Assembly: GCF_963678635.1 (NCBI RefSeq)
Contig: NC_087067.1
Coordinates: 55,364,456 to 55,428,455 of the forward strand
Source: Symsagittifera roscoffensis
Lineage: Eukaryota > Xenacoelomorpha > Acoela > Convolutidae
DNA length: 64,000 bases
Direction: 5' to 3'
Under the pieces are notes generated by a model. That model was not told the DNA's origin and searched no databases. It was given only the letters and a program-made list of their open reading frames with translations. Each line of letters starts with the position of its first letter. Position 1 is the first letter of the stretch. The position numbers and the translations under genes are program-made. This document shows positions 35,043-44,974 of the stretch, piece after piece.

Positions 35043-35115
35043 GTGTTCTTGATTGAGTGGTTAGTGTAAGAGACTCATAATTTCTAGGTCGCAGGTTGGA
35101 AGCCGAGGTGTTGCC
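35043..35115 (+). ncRNA. tRNA-Met-like sequence, probably a SINE head
   Basis: The A-box-like TTGAGTGGTTAG is followed by an anticodon-type arm: a stem AGAGA/TTTCT closes the loop CTCATAA with anticodon CAT. A degenerate B box (GGTTGGAAGCC) comes next. The acceptor strands do not pair, so this is not a good tRNA gene; a tRNA-derived SINE promoter is more likely. Confidence 0.4.
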
Positions 35116-35119
35116 GAAA

Positions 35120-35830
35120 GTTTACTAATTGGAGCCATTTTTATTATTGCTTTTCATAGAGCTGCTTTTGCCGTGTTCTCGCTGGTGTATGTGAAGCGAA
35201 GCTTCGTCTATGTGTAAATAGTTTTTTTCTGACTCCTGTTTCTTAAAGGTCAAGTGAAAATCCTAAAGATTGCTATTTATAGTTTTCGCTTCGAATGAAA
35301 ATAGGACAGAGTGAAATTGAAAGGAATGGCATCGAGTACATGCTTTCATGTTTAAATGGAATAGATATGACAAATTAGATGAAAAAACGATAGTTTCCAG
35401 TGGAAAAACGCCCGAAAAAAAAGAAAGAAGCGAGACTCAGTCAGATTGTTTGCAGCTAGAGCATTACTTTCCTCCAAAAAATGATTCATCTCTTGAAAGG
35501 AGATCGGCTTCTGTTGGCGATGTATTAGCAGTACTCGCGCACTCAGCATCAAGACATGGCAGAAGTTAAGCCAAAGGCACTCTTAAAATAGTAGCTCGCG
35601 ATGTCTCAAATTGAAAGAGTTTCTTATAATTCATTTTCCATTAAAGTGGGTAAAGTCAAAATCAACAAAATCAAAGTCTTTAGTCAATATTGTTTCACTC
35701 CTTTCTAGAATATAGTAATTAAAATTTCGTTAAGAGTTTTTTGGTTTAAACAACCGTGTCTCGAATTTGACCAATCGCAGACGAGTATTTAAACACTATC
35801 CCTCAGTAGGCACTTCCGAAGAGAAGCTTG
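35120..35830. other. No supported gene
   Basis: AT-rich. The small plus-strand ORF at 35348-35569 has no recognisable motif and no supporting context. Confidence 0.35.
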
Positions 35831-35906
35831 CTTTTCTGCGTCAAACGAACTCGTGGCAGTCCTTTTGTCAAAATATCAGCAAACATAATTGTAGTAGGAA
35901 GATATT

Positions 35907-37604
35907 TTAACGTCTTCTTACCACAGCGTAGTTGTTCCCGAACGAAGTGTTTTTCATATCGATATGTTTGGCTCTCAATCTCGAAGATGTTTCATGAGCT
36001 ACACAGATTGCTCCTTGGTTGTCACTAAACAAAATAGGGATAGTAGTATTTAAGTTAGCACTCTGAAATACAGGTTTCAGTAACAAAACTTCCTTAGCCA
36101 AGCTCGATAGAGCCATATACCCCAATTCACATGTAGATAATGATACCGAAGGTGGTTTAGCAGTTCGCCATAACACCGGTGAGTCTGACTCGTTTAATTT
36201 AATAACCATGCCAGATACAGTCTTTCTGGTCTTTACGTCACCTGCGCAATCGGCATCATTGAACGCAAAATTATCTAGACAATTATGAGGTCTTGAATAA
36301 GTAAATGAAAAATTCGCGCCCTTTAAATAGCGTAGTGCTTTTCTTGCTGCAATAAAATCTTGCACTGTCGGACTTCTGCACGCTTGAGAGTATGTTTACT
36401 GCAAAAGCAATATCCGGCCTAGTGCTTACAGCTAAATACAATAACGCTCCCACTAACTGCTGAAAAAGAGAACGATCAGTTAATCATCAGTTGCATTTTT
36501 TGGTTGTAACCACAGGTTCATAAACCGGTTTGAGTTTTTGCATATTCTATTTTTTGGTAATATTTTTATTGTATCTTCTTGAAAAAGTATTATACAATTT
36601 TTACCAACGTGAATTTTCCCACGAACCATTCAGGAACGCCCTTATCTTCAATGCGAACTTGCGTACGAAGGTTAGCAAGCAGCTCTTATTCTGAGTTTTT
36701 GTCAACATCAAAAGTTATCAGGTCATCAACATACATAGCAATGAAACTCATTTTCTTAGGATAAAAAAATAGGTGTCTACAGATCTTCTTAAGTATCCAA
36801 TTTCCAATAAAATTTTTGGTAGAAAAAACTCATTCCAAGCTCGACTCGCGTGCTATGAACCGGAAATACATTAATTGAGCTTGCATACAACAAGTTCACC
36901 AGACGCAAAACCACGAGGTTGCTCAATGAAATTTTCATCCTCTATAGAAGATTTCAAACAAGCTGTTTTGACATCAATTTGCCGCATTTTTAGACCATGT
37001 AATGCTACAATGGCTATTAAAGAGCGAATAACTGTCATTCTAATTGTAGGTGAAAAAATATCAGTATAATTTTGACCATAAATTGGACTAAATCCCTTAG
37101 CCACCTAACGTGCCTTATATCGTTCAATTGAGCCACCGCTTTCACGCTTTATATCAAAATCCCATTCGCCTTTTGTTAATGGTTTTCCAGGATGTAAAGG
37201 CACAAGGATCCATGTTTTATTTTCTAGATGACTATTTAATTCATTTTGCCTTGCAATCTGCCATTTTTCAACATCAGATGACGAAATTGCTTTCTCATAA
37301 TTGAGTGGAATATTGCCATTGACACTAGCAGCCATTGCAAAATTACAGTTATCATCATTAGAAAAATCGTAATCCTAGTGCCATGCTGGTCTTCGAATAA
37401 TCCGACCAGGCCTATTAGTTGTAGGAATGTCAAGTTCCAAAGCAGTAAAATTTTCTTGATCACTTGCAGATTATTGCTCACTTGATTAGATGATGCAGAA
37501 TGATGTGGTAAAAGTTTAATCGAACTGTCAGGAGTGGGGGAAGTAGTGTTTTGTAATTTTTCTGCAGTTGGAGTGTGAGGAGGAGACTCAATGGCGTCAG
37601 ACAA
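35907..37604 (-). pseudogene. Ty1/copia pol remnant (RT and RNase H)
   Basis: Pieces in several minus-strand frames appear in copia order. The RT start is at 37335-37105 (ENKTWILVPLHPGKPLTKGEWDF) and the RT palm at 37104-36871 (FSPIYGQNYTDIFSPTIRM; MRQIDVKTACLKSSIEDENF). The catalytic AMYVDDLITF is at about 36720-36735. RNase H is at 36365-35907, with NDADCAGDVKTRKTVSGMV, STCELGYMALSSLAKE and LFSDNQGAICVAH. Frameshifts and stops separate the pieces. LTRs were not found. The remnant lies just left of the host sequence into which element B inserted. Confidence 0.85.
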
Positions 37605-37799
37605 ATCAAATTCATCGTGAGTTGTGTGACTCTCACGTGTATTTCAGTAGTATGGAGTACCTTGAATCTCCATTTGCTTATGAGGACTAGATGCAGAAAA
37701 TACTCCTTGAGAAGTATCAATAGTTGTAGAAGTAGCTCCCGGAAATAAGTAGCTCCCAGAAAAAAGAACATGTGCCTTTTATACCCTATCACAGAGGTG

Positions 37800-38529
37800 T
37801 CGTTGAGTCTCGGTGCAGCAAACTGTCAATACATCAAAAGGTGTCAATGGACTCTAAAAGGTGTGAAAGAAGCCCGAAAGGTGTCAACGGCAGCCTCAAC
37901 AGAGGTGAAGTGATGCTTGAAAGGTGTGACCTCTTTTGAAAGTCAGGCTCGGGCTCGCCCCGTTCCGGTTGCTGGTCCTAAAAATGAGGCCCGGCCCGCA
38001 AAAAGTCCGGGCCCGGTTCCAACTCTGCTTAGCAGTTTTCTGGTTTTGTGTCGCAAGTGGTACGAAATGCATTTTGGCATCTGTTGAATTTATGCGGCTT
38101 TTTTGTGTATGGTCAATAAGAGGGTAGCTTTTAAGTCGACAACGCAATTCTCCACATTGTATTTCTGAGAAATTCAAGCCGCTCAAATTCGAACTGCTTA
38201 TTTTAGATATAGTAAAGCTTATTTATCGTTTTATTGTACTGTCGTTCTAATGACATTTCGTCTTATTTACCTATCACCGTCTTTTTTATAAAAATGAAAC
38301 GCTTCATTTGTCTTATGGTAAACAGATTTTTTGAGGTTAGATCAAATGTTTTGTTTCAGCACAAATGAACTGAATCAGTTTCATGAGAGTGTAAGGGGTG
38401 TTCTGGTGGGAGCCATTGGAGTGATATATTCAGCTAGGGGTGATGTATTTGGTATTTGGAGTTGATATATTTGAGAGAGAGAGAGAGAGAGAGATAGAGA
38501 TTGAATTGAGTGTGTAATCCGCCCCTGCA
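37800..38529. other. Host-side flank of element B, with short repeats
   Basis: It contains irregular GAAAGGTGT-type repeats (37835-37930), a GC-rich patch (37940-38020) and a (GA)n microsatellite at 38473-38494. Before the insertion this sequence was contiguous with the GLDC promoter at 57431. No gene is recognised. Confidence 0.5.
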
Positions 38530-38533
38530 TGTA
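38530..38533 (+). repeat. Target-site duplication TGTA (left)
   Basis: TGTA abuts the left LTR and is repeated at 57427-57430 right after the other LTR, which defines the element B insertion. Confidence 0.85.
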
Positions 38534-38942
38534 TGAGTTATGACTGGGGTGTATAACTCATAGAGTAATTTTGGATAGGGTACACCGTCTGCTCGTCACG
38601 CTATCTTATTTTCGGCCGGATAGATTCGTGCAACTTCTTAGTCTAATACCGATCCTAATCTTACTCTTATACTATCTAGTCTCAGGTTGTTTAACTAGTC
38701 TCTGCTAGGCTCAATAGATCTAGGGTATACTGGTTTATTGCGGCTGCTGAAGTACTCGGGAGAGTCCAACTAATTTCTAAGTTAAATCAAATCTCTCTGG
38801 TGCTGAAATTACAAGTAACTTCAGCACTTACAAATAAGTGGGTTGTTAGTTAGATGGATCATGATTGGTTAATACTAAATACTTTACATTGGTAAAATAT
38901 CTAATTTATCCAATCATAAAATATAGTTTAGATCAGGTTCCA
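38534..38942 (-). repeat. Element B 3' LTR
   Basis: A 409 bp LTR with TG...CA ends. It matches 57017-57426 except for one substitution (TTTTGG versus TTTCGG, near 38571) and one single-base indel (AAATCAAATC versus AAATTCAAATC, near 38788). In element orientation it starts TGGAACCTGATC and ends ATAACTCA. Confidence 0.97.
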
Positions 38943-40554
38943 CCCATCCGGGTTTTACAGAGTTTTTTAGAATAGTTCTTCTGCAATTCGAAGGATGGAT
39001 GATGGACGTTGGTTTTTGGCGAACATCATAATTTTCTTCCGTTTCCTCTTTGTTAGAGAAGTTCCAGGAAGCTGGAGTTAGAGACATAAGACGTTGTGTC
39101 TTCTAGTGACAACGACTAAGTCTTTGCAACAAACTCAAATCTGATTTCAGAATGGTTGGCTATGTCAGGTTTTTCTGTTCTTCGTGGAGAACTTCTTTTG
39201 TGTCTGATCTAGTTTGGGAATGGCGTGGAGATTGTGCGTGGAGGGGATGCCTGGTTACTCGGATCTGTACGTATACTTGAACATCGAGGTGGTCATTGGT
39301 CTAGTTCAATGAAGTCCTTTTCTGCGAAGTCAAGTCGTACTCTAAATCCTTTGAGTTGTGATTGTGAGTGGCATATCGATTGTAGTTGGCCATTCTCTCT
39401 CGAGTGTAGTGGGGTCGTTTTGTCTTTAGATGTTCGTCCTTGATGTTGTATTCTGATCTATGTATTGCATAATGTAATTTACATTTTATAAAACTTTTAT
39501 TAGTTTAATATTTTTTAATTATGATTTTAGTTAGTTGTTTTCACAAAAGCTTTTTGTTTTAGTTCGGTTATTTTGAAGAGTTACTCACCCTTGAGTAGCT
39601 CTTATTAAAAATAGGAGTGTGGTCACAAAGCGTGGATGTAGCGCGGTGGGTTAGGCCGGCTATAGAGCATGCTCAGGACGTCCTTCCTGGTGGGTTAGGC
39701 CAGGAGTGGGAGTATGATTTCATGCGGTTTTTGTGAGGGGTCCTGTTATGTGACAACGTTTTATGTTGAGTTGTTGTGGTTTTTTCTTATGTCTTGTTGG
39801 TTGTGTCCTTTTTTCAAAAATCAAATTGTTTGTGGTATGGGTTTGTCTTTCGACTTTTTTGTGTTTTATTATTTCTTTCTTAGACTTAAAATAGTCTTCA
39901 AAAGAATAATTTATCCAGTTTTAAACTGGGTTAATCCGGTTTGGGTACCGTTGGTTTCCTTTTCTTAGTCATGCTGTTATTCTATGATTTGTGGTATTTA
40001 GTAAGCTGCGTTGGTTAGTTTTGTTTAGTATATGATTCCTTTCCAACCGGGTTAAAGGAAAGTTTGAAACATGTTATCTTATGTTAGAATTGTTGAGTGT
40101 GAAAACTTGAAACTGAAATTCATTATTTTAAACAATTCTTCGTGGGCGAGCTGTGCGAGTGTGGATAGAATTTCTGTGCGAATGAATGAAAATATCAAAA
40201 GGTTTGTACTGCATTTGCATTTTATTAATTTACTGCATAGAATTTGGAAATTTACTGCTAGTTATGGGGGAATTTTAAGTTACAAATTTTCATCATAATT
40301 AGATTTACTGCTTGTGGGGAAAATTTTATAAATGAATTTACTGCATTGGTATTAAATTTATAAATTTATAAGTGTAAGAGATTAAAAGAATTTTTGAAAA
40401 TTGTTTGATGAAATTTGCGATTTTTATTTGTCTTTTGTGGTTTTTGTAGGTGATTGTCGGATGAAGGCTAAAAATCTAAAGAAAACATGGATAAAGAATG
40501 GTGAGTTTCTAATATTTTAATTAGTTAGTAATATGTATAATTCATACTTACCTG
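38943..40554 (-). other. Element B 3' untranslated region
   Basis: No coding sequence. On the minus strand the bases next to the 3' LTR read CCCGGATGGG, a weak polypurine tract. Two related hairpin-forming copies of GGTGGGTTAGGCC lie at about 39645-39660 and 39691-39708; the second is flanked by a CCTGG/CCAGG stem. Confidence 0.5.
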
Positions 40555-42360
40555 TTAGTCGTCGGGGGAGAAACCGTGGGGGAAGATGTCGTGGATGAGA
40601 TCTGAAGTTGTTAGTAATTTAGCTAAAATGCGGATGATATTTTTAGTTTGAAGCAGTGGCCAAAGCAATTGAAGTGCTTTAATGGTGGTTAGTTCTTCAG
40701 TGCCAACTGCAAACTCGTAAGGTGTGTTTTGGATTAGATTATATAATTTATGATTGAATTTAGTGTTGTGGATGAATTCTAAAATTGGGATTTCTATAGG
40801 CTGTACAAACTCGTGCGGGATAAGGAAGGGTCGGGATTCTTCGGCGTTGAAGGTCTTGGTGATGGGGCAGAAGATGTACATTTGGGTTATGGGGTCATAA
40901 TTACGAAGAATACCATGGAGGTTAGTGTCTTTAATACAATATGTGAAATTTAGGAAAAATGGTGAAGTGTATTTTGAATTAATGAATTGAAAACGATGGT
41001 GTGGTTGTCTAGAGGGTGTGTGTAGGTCAAAGTGATTTTGGATGAAACGATAATAACTGTATGTGTGGGTTTGTTTAGTGCGCAACATAATATCGTGTGA
41101 GCAGTGCAAATCTCTTTCGTGTGGTGCAAGGAAATGAAAGGTTAGTGAAAATATTTGGAAGCGTTCTTTAAAACTTTCGTATGCTTGTGTGTCTGTTAGT
41201 GCTTCTGAAATAATGTGATCAAACTTTCGGTCGAAGATGTTTAGTGTAAATATATATGGTGTCTTGATGAAAAATTTCTCGGTGATTTGTGGATTAGCGA
41301 AGCGATCGTCGTCTAAGAATTGATCTTGGTTAGCTCTGATGATGTTGTGATCATAGTATTCGAGTGTATATTCGTTAGCTCTAGGTGCAGTGTGTGTTTT
41401 TAGTGATTTTTTATATCCAACGTAAGTAAATTGTCTAGCGGTTAGTGGTGTAGTGAGTCGATATAGCATGTCCGTATTTCGCTCTATATCGATGTGAGTG
41501 CTAGATAAAGGTAAGCAAAGAGGGTTAGTAAAATGATAATATGAGGTCCAAGAGAGAGTGGGCATTAAAACGTATTCATCTACAAAGTTGCGTGTTTCGT
41601 TAGTGTCGTGGGGGGTGTTTAAGGTGTATTGTGGGAATGAGGGTAAGGTGATGGCTAAAAATTCTTTTGTGTTAGTATGCTTGGGGTGGTTGATGTATTC
41701 ACGGGCTGTTCCTGGTTTTGCTGGGAAAGGATGGTTGGGGAACTTTCTTTTAAAAGTGCGGTAAGCTCTATTAGTGTTGAGTGAAGATTCAGTTGATGTG
41801 GATGATGGTGCTAATGATTCAGTATAATTTGAAGAGGGTGTAGGGGTAGGGGGGTTGGATGAATCTATTGTGGAAGAGATTTGGTTTATGGTTGGGGTGT
41901 GAAGGTGGTAGGGTTGTTGTTGGAGGGTTATAAAATTATCTAGCTCTGGGGAGATTCGGGGGGTGTCTGGAGAATGAGATGATTGGTCAGAATGATATGA
42001 GGAGTAGGTTGGGGTAACTTGGGAAGCATAAGAGGGTGTGGGAGTGATTGGGTCAGGGTTATTGGATAATATGGGTTGAAAAGGGGGTTGAGAAAAATTA
42101 GAAGAGTTATGAAAATTATTGGATGGGGATGGTTCTGAGTCGGCAAATTCATCGGGGGTTTCAATATTCGGGTTATTGAGTTGTGAGATGGAGTATAAAA
42201 CTGAGATGTGTGAATTAGTGTCGGAATTCATGCCTGATGTTACATTACTAGATGGAAAATCGGGTGGCGGAAAAGCAAAAAGTGGTATTATTGGGATTGG
42301 AGAGGTAAGATTGGTTGGGTGGGAATTTGATCGGTGTAGTGATCCAAGTTGGCGGCTCAT
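40555..42360 (-). CDS. Element B ORF8: 601-residue orphan protein
   Basis: An intact 601-codon ORF. Its ATG overlaps the stop of the Env-like ORF in the sequence ATGA, so it could be translated by termination-reinitiation. Residues 1 to about 210 are Pro/Ser/Thr/Asn-rich and probably disordered. Residues 210-600 look globular, rich in Tyr, Phe and His, with no signal peptide, membrane segment or recognised catalytic motif. The N-terminal composition resembles that of ORF5 in the same element, but I see no direct sequence match. It has no premature stop despite its length, which suggests recent selection. It could be a regulatory or virion-associated accessory protein; this is speculation. Confidence 0.7.
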   Translation of the reverse strand: MSRQLGSLHRSNSHPTNLTSPIPIIPLFAFPPPDFPSSNVTSGMNSDTNSHISVLYSISQLNNPNIETPDEFADSEPSPSNNFHNSSNFSQPPFQPILSNNPDPITPTPSYASQVTPTYSSYHSDQSSHSPDTPRISPELDNFITLQQQPYHLHTPTINQISSTIDSSNPPTPTPSSNYTESLAPSSTSTESSLNTNRAYRTFKRKFPNHPFPAKPGTAREYINHPKHTNTKEFLAITLPSFPQYTLNTPHDTNETRNFVDEYVLMPTLSWTSYYHFTNPLCLPLSSTHIDIERNTDMLYRLTTPLTARQFTYVGYKKSLKTHTAPRANEYTLEYYDHNIIRANQDQFLDDDRFANPQITEKFFIKTPYIFTLNIFDRKFDHIISEALTDTQAYESFKERFQIFSLTFHFLAPHERDLHCSHDIMLRTKQTHTYSYYRFIQNHFDLHTPSRQPHHRFQFINSKYTSPFFLNFTYCIKDTNLHGILRNYDPITQMYIFCPITKTFNAEESRPFLIPHEFVQPIEIPILEFIHNTKFNHKLYNLIQNTPYEFAVGTEELTTIKALQLLWPLLQTKNIIRILAKLLTTSDLIHDIFPHGFSPDD

Positions 42361-44108
42361 CGTGGGCTAAAAAAATGATTATTTTGAGACTGAAAAGCGG
42401 TGGTATGGGGTTGTTCAATAATTTGTTCATAAGTATTATCATCTTGTGACTGGTGTGTCATTATATGTTGGATGGGACTTTGTGATGTGGTGAGTCGAAA
42501 ATTTGGATTATGTGTGATTGCTAAATTTCGAAAATTTCGTGGGACTAGGGATAGTGGATGGTTATTTGGTAGGGGTGGTAATTGTGGTGCCGTTGGCGTT
42601 ATGTCTACATTGTTATGTTCTTCGTCGTATGTGTTTTGTCGTGTTGCTATTTTTGTGTTATATTCTTTTATTTGTGCGTCTAAAAGAATTTTATTTATAG
42701 ATGTAGAAAAAATTCCAAAAAATCCTGCAAAGAGTATGCGTGCTACGCTTGCTTGTCTATTTACTTGTGTGTGTATAGCACATGTGTTGTAAATTCCTTT
42801 TAAAAGTGAGAAAAGAAATCCAATAAAGTTAAACATTGCGTATAAAATAGTCAATTTTTCTAAGATGTAGTAGGGCCATCCTAGAAAATTGAGGATCTCA
42901 TTTTTGAGTGTAACAAAGCTAAAAATGTTAATTGGTGATATATCTTGGGGACGGTATTTTTCACCGTTTAGATATAAATAATCTTTAATGTCCTTAAAAT
43001 ATCCGCTATAGTCTTGCGTATAGATGTCTGCAAATCCTGCGGTTTCTGCAAGTTTGCGTAAATTTTGGTCTATTGATTGTCTTTGTATAGTGTCCATTTG
43101 TGTTAATAATTCTTGGAATTGTTGTGTTTTAATGTGATGTTGAATATCTGATTTTGAATATATTCCTATTGATTGTAAGTCTATATTTGGGTTTCGAGCA
43201 ATAGCGCGAATGCTTTCTGGTGAAAATTTTTTGAGTGATTGCATTAATGTGGGATATGGAGTGAGAAGATAATATTTATTTTCATCAGGGTTTAGTTGTA
43301 CTACATTGTGGCTGTTTTCTGATCCACATGGGACTGCGGTATCCCAGAAATAGGTTCTTCGTGAAAGTGTATCCACGAAATGTACTTTATTCTTATAAAA
43401 GATAGGGATTCTTTTATAACATCGTTTATCTTCAAAAACGTATAGTGGTGATACTTTTTTAGTACAAGTATAAAACCATAAGATGTTTCCTTCATAGTCT
43501 AAAAAATTTGATCTATTTCCAGATAATAAGTATCCTGCATAGGGTATTTTTAATACTGCTAGTGCAAGTGATTGTAATATTTGTGTTCGTTCTAATTCGC
43601 ATAGTTGGTGTAGTGTTTCTAATTCGGAGAGTGACATTTCTTGAAAAATTCGGCTAATTGTATAATCTAGTTTCATATCTAAATGAATATCATAGTGGAT
43701 ATTACCGAAATATGTAGTATTCATTAGTGATAATTCTTGTAAGCGTGTGCTTCTGGTGTCATGGGGTTTTAGATGTCCACCAGGTTGTCCGTTGCTTTTT
43801 TCAAAATTAACTGGTATATAGGATGTTCCTTCGTTTGGAGGATGACCTGTGGCATATGGGTCAAGTTTTATTTTTCCAGTGGTCATGTCGAATCCTTTTT
43901 CGTATTCAACTAATATTTCAGAGTATTGTGTTCTGTGAAGTGGATTCCTGTATTTACATGCAAGTTCTGTTTCTTGATATATTTGAAAACGTGTCAATTT
44001 ATTTTCTATATTGTGTATGTTTCTAAAATTAGTACTTTGTTTTCGTGATGGATGTACTTGTTCATATGGAATTGATTGTATAAAGTATTTTTCGTGAAAT
44101 TTTATCAT
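42357..44108 (-). CDS. Element B ORF7: Env-like membrane glycoprotein, C-terminal portion
   Basis: An intact 583-codon ORF. A Cys-bearing ectodomain (HQLCELERTQ; WFYTCTKKV; EDKRCYKRIP; DTAVPCGSE) is followed by a helical region. Near residues 400-475 come hydrophobic segments consistent with one or two membrane spans (FNFIGFLFSLLKGI; ILFAGFFGIFSTSI), then a Pro/Gln-rich tail of about 100 residues. Position (3' of pol) and architecture fit an envelope protein. The block around PIFYKNKVHFVD and LQSIGIYSKSDI reminds me of glycoproteins of chuviruses, which other LTR elements are known to have captured. That is an impression, not a measured similarity. ORF6 upstream supplies a signal peptide one frame away, so the pair probably forms a single precursor. 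Confidence 0.55.
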   Translation of the reverse strand: MIKFHEKYFIQSIPYEQVHPSRKQSTNFRNIHNIENKLTRFQIYQETELACKYRNPLHRTQYSEILVEYEKGFDMTTGKIKLDPYATGHPPNEGTSYIPVNFEKSNGQPGGHLKPHDTRSTRLQELSLMNTTYFGNIHYDIHLDMKLDYTISRIFQEMSLSELETLHQLCELERTQILQSLALAVLKIPYAGYLLSGNRSNFLDYEGNILWFYTCTKKVSPLYVFEDKRCYKRIPIFYKNKVHFVDTLSRRTYFWDTAVPCGSENSHNVVQLNPDENKYYLLTPYPTLMQSLKKFSPESIRAIARNPNIDLQSIGIYSKSDIQHHIKTQQFQELLTQMDTIQRQSIDQNLRKLAETAGFADIYTQDYSGYFKDIKDYLYLNGEKYRPQDISPINIFSFVTLKNEILNFLGWPYYILEKLTILYAMFNFIGFLFSLLKGIYNTCAIHTQVNRQASVARILFAGFFGIFSTSINKILLDAQIKEYNTKIATRQNTYDEEHNNVDITPTAPQLPPLPNNHPLSLVPRNFRNLAITHNPNFRLTTSQSPIQHIMTHQSQDDNTYEQIIEQPHTTAFQSQNNHFFSPR

Positions 44109-44125
44109 ACGAGCGTGTATTCTTG

Positions 44126-44974
44126 CTACTTAGATGTCGTACATGTATCTTCGGGGAACCAAACAATTGTTGCTTGTGTTCTCGTTGTAGGGTCGCAATA
44201 ACCTTGATCATTTTTACAAGGTAATCGGATTCCTTGATAGATCATTGTATTATCTGATAAATCTCGTGTGAGTTGTATTTTTTCGAGTTGTATTTTCCAA
44301 TCGAAAAACATTATTTCTTGGTATCCTTTATTTTTTGTATCTGCTTTGCAGTTTGATGGGTTATTTATACCAATGTGTGGTATCCAATGTTTATCGTGTA
44401 GGTCATAGGTTAATCGTCCGTGTGCGCCGTTATACGGGTATTTGTCGTCTAGTTTTATATGTCCTTGGTGTCTTTCAAGTTGTGATTGATGTACAGAGTC
44501 TGAAAAAACTTGAAAGTTAACTAACTTTCTTTCGGAGTTTTTATTTTGTGTGATGTTTAGTCTAAGTAATTCATTTTTACAATCGTCGGGATTGAGATGT
44601 AAAAGACGTTCTATATTACTCTGATAGAATGATTCATGGTCAAGTCGGTTTTTGTTTCCGTTCGAGACTTGTGAACAATGTACTTTCTTTTCGGAAAATG
44701 TTGCTGTGAATTTATAACCTGTAACTGTTGTTGCTCGGGCTTTTGAATAGAGTGTTGCTATTACATTTGTGGTTTCTATAGCTTGTGGTTCTGTTTCACA
44801 TTGTGATACTTGATTTATTGCATATTTGTGTAGTGTTTTTTGTTCATTTTCTTCACAATCGTAATGTGTTACTAATAAATCTTGTGGTCCTGTACGGGGG
44901 GAAGGGTTTATGTTTTGATTTGAGATTACTAGAAAAAGGAGTTGGAGAAAAATTAATAATTTTAGAATATACAT
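44126..44974 (-). CDS. Element B ORF6: signal-peptide protein, probable Env N-terminal portion
   Basis: An intact 282-codon ORF with a textbook signal peptide (MYILKLLIFLQLLFLVISN). At least eight Cys and several N-x-S/T sites follow in the predicted ectodomain (for example NIT, near the middle). Its ATG lies inside the last codons of ORF5, a 13 bp overlap. It stops at 44126, 18 bp before the ORF7 ATG, and the next frame continues into ORF7. A single-base change or a -1 shift near TCTAAGTAGC would fuse the two. Without that, ORF6 would be a secreted protein. The family is not recognised from this portion alone. Confidence 0.65.
   Translation of the reverse strand: MYILKLLIFLQLLFLVISNQNINPSPRTGPQDLLVTHYDCEENEQKTLHKYAINQVSQCETEPQAIETTNVIATLYSKARATTVTGYKFTATFSEKKVHCSQVSNGNKNRLDHESFYQSNIERLLHLNPDDCKNELLRLNITQNKNSERKLVNFQVFSDSVHQSQLERHQGHIKLDDKYPYNGAHGRLTYDLHDKHWIPHIGINNPSNCKADTKNKGYQEIMFFDWKIQLEKIQLTRDLSDNTMIYQGIRLPCKNDQGYCDPTTRTQATIVWFPEDTCTTSK

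Noticed and set aside
35348-35569. Possible host exon
   Set aside because: No splice context, no homology that I recognise, and surrounded by AT-rich repeats.
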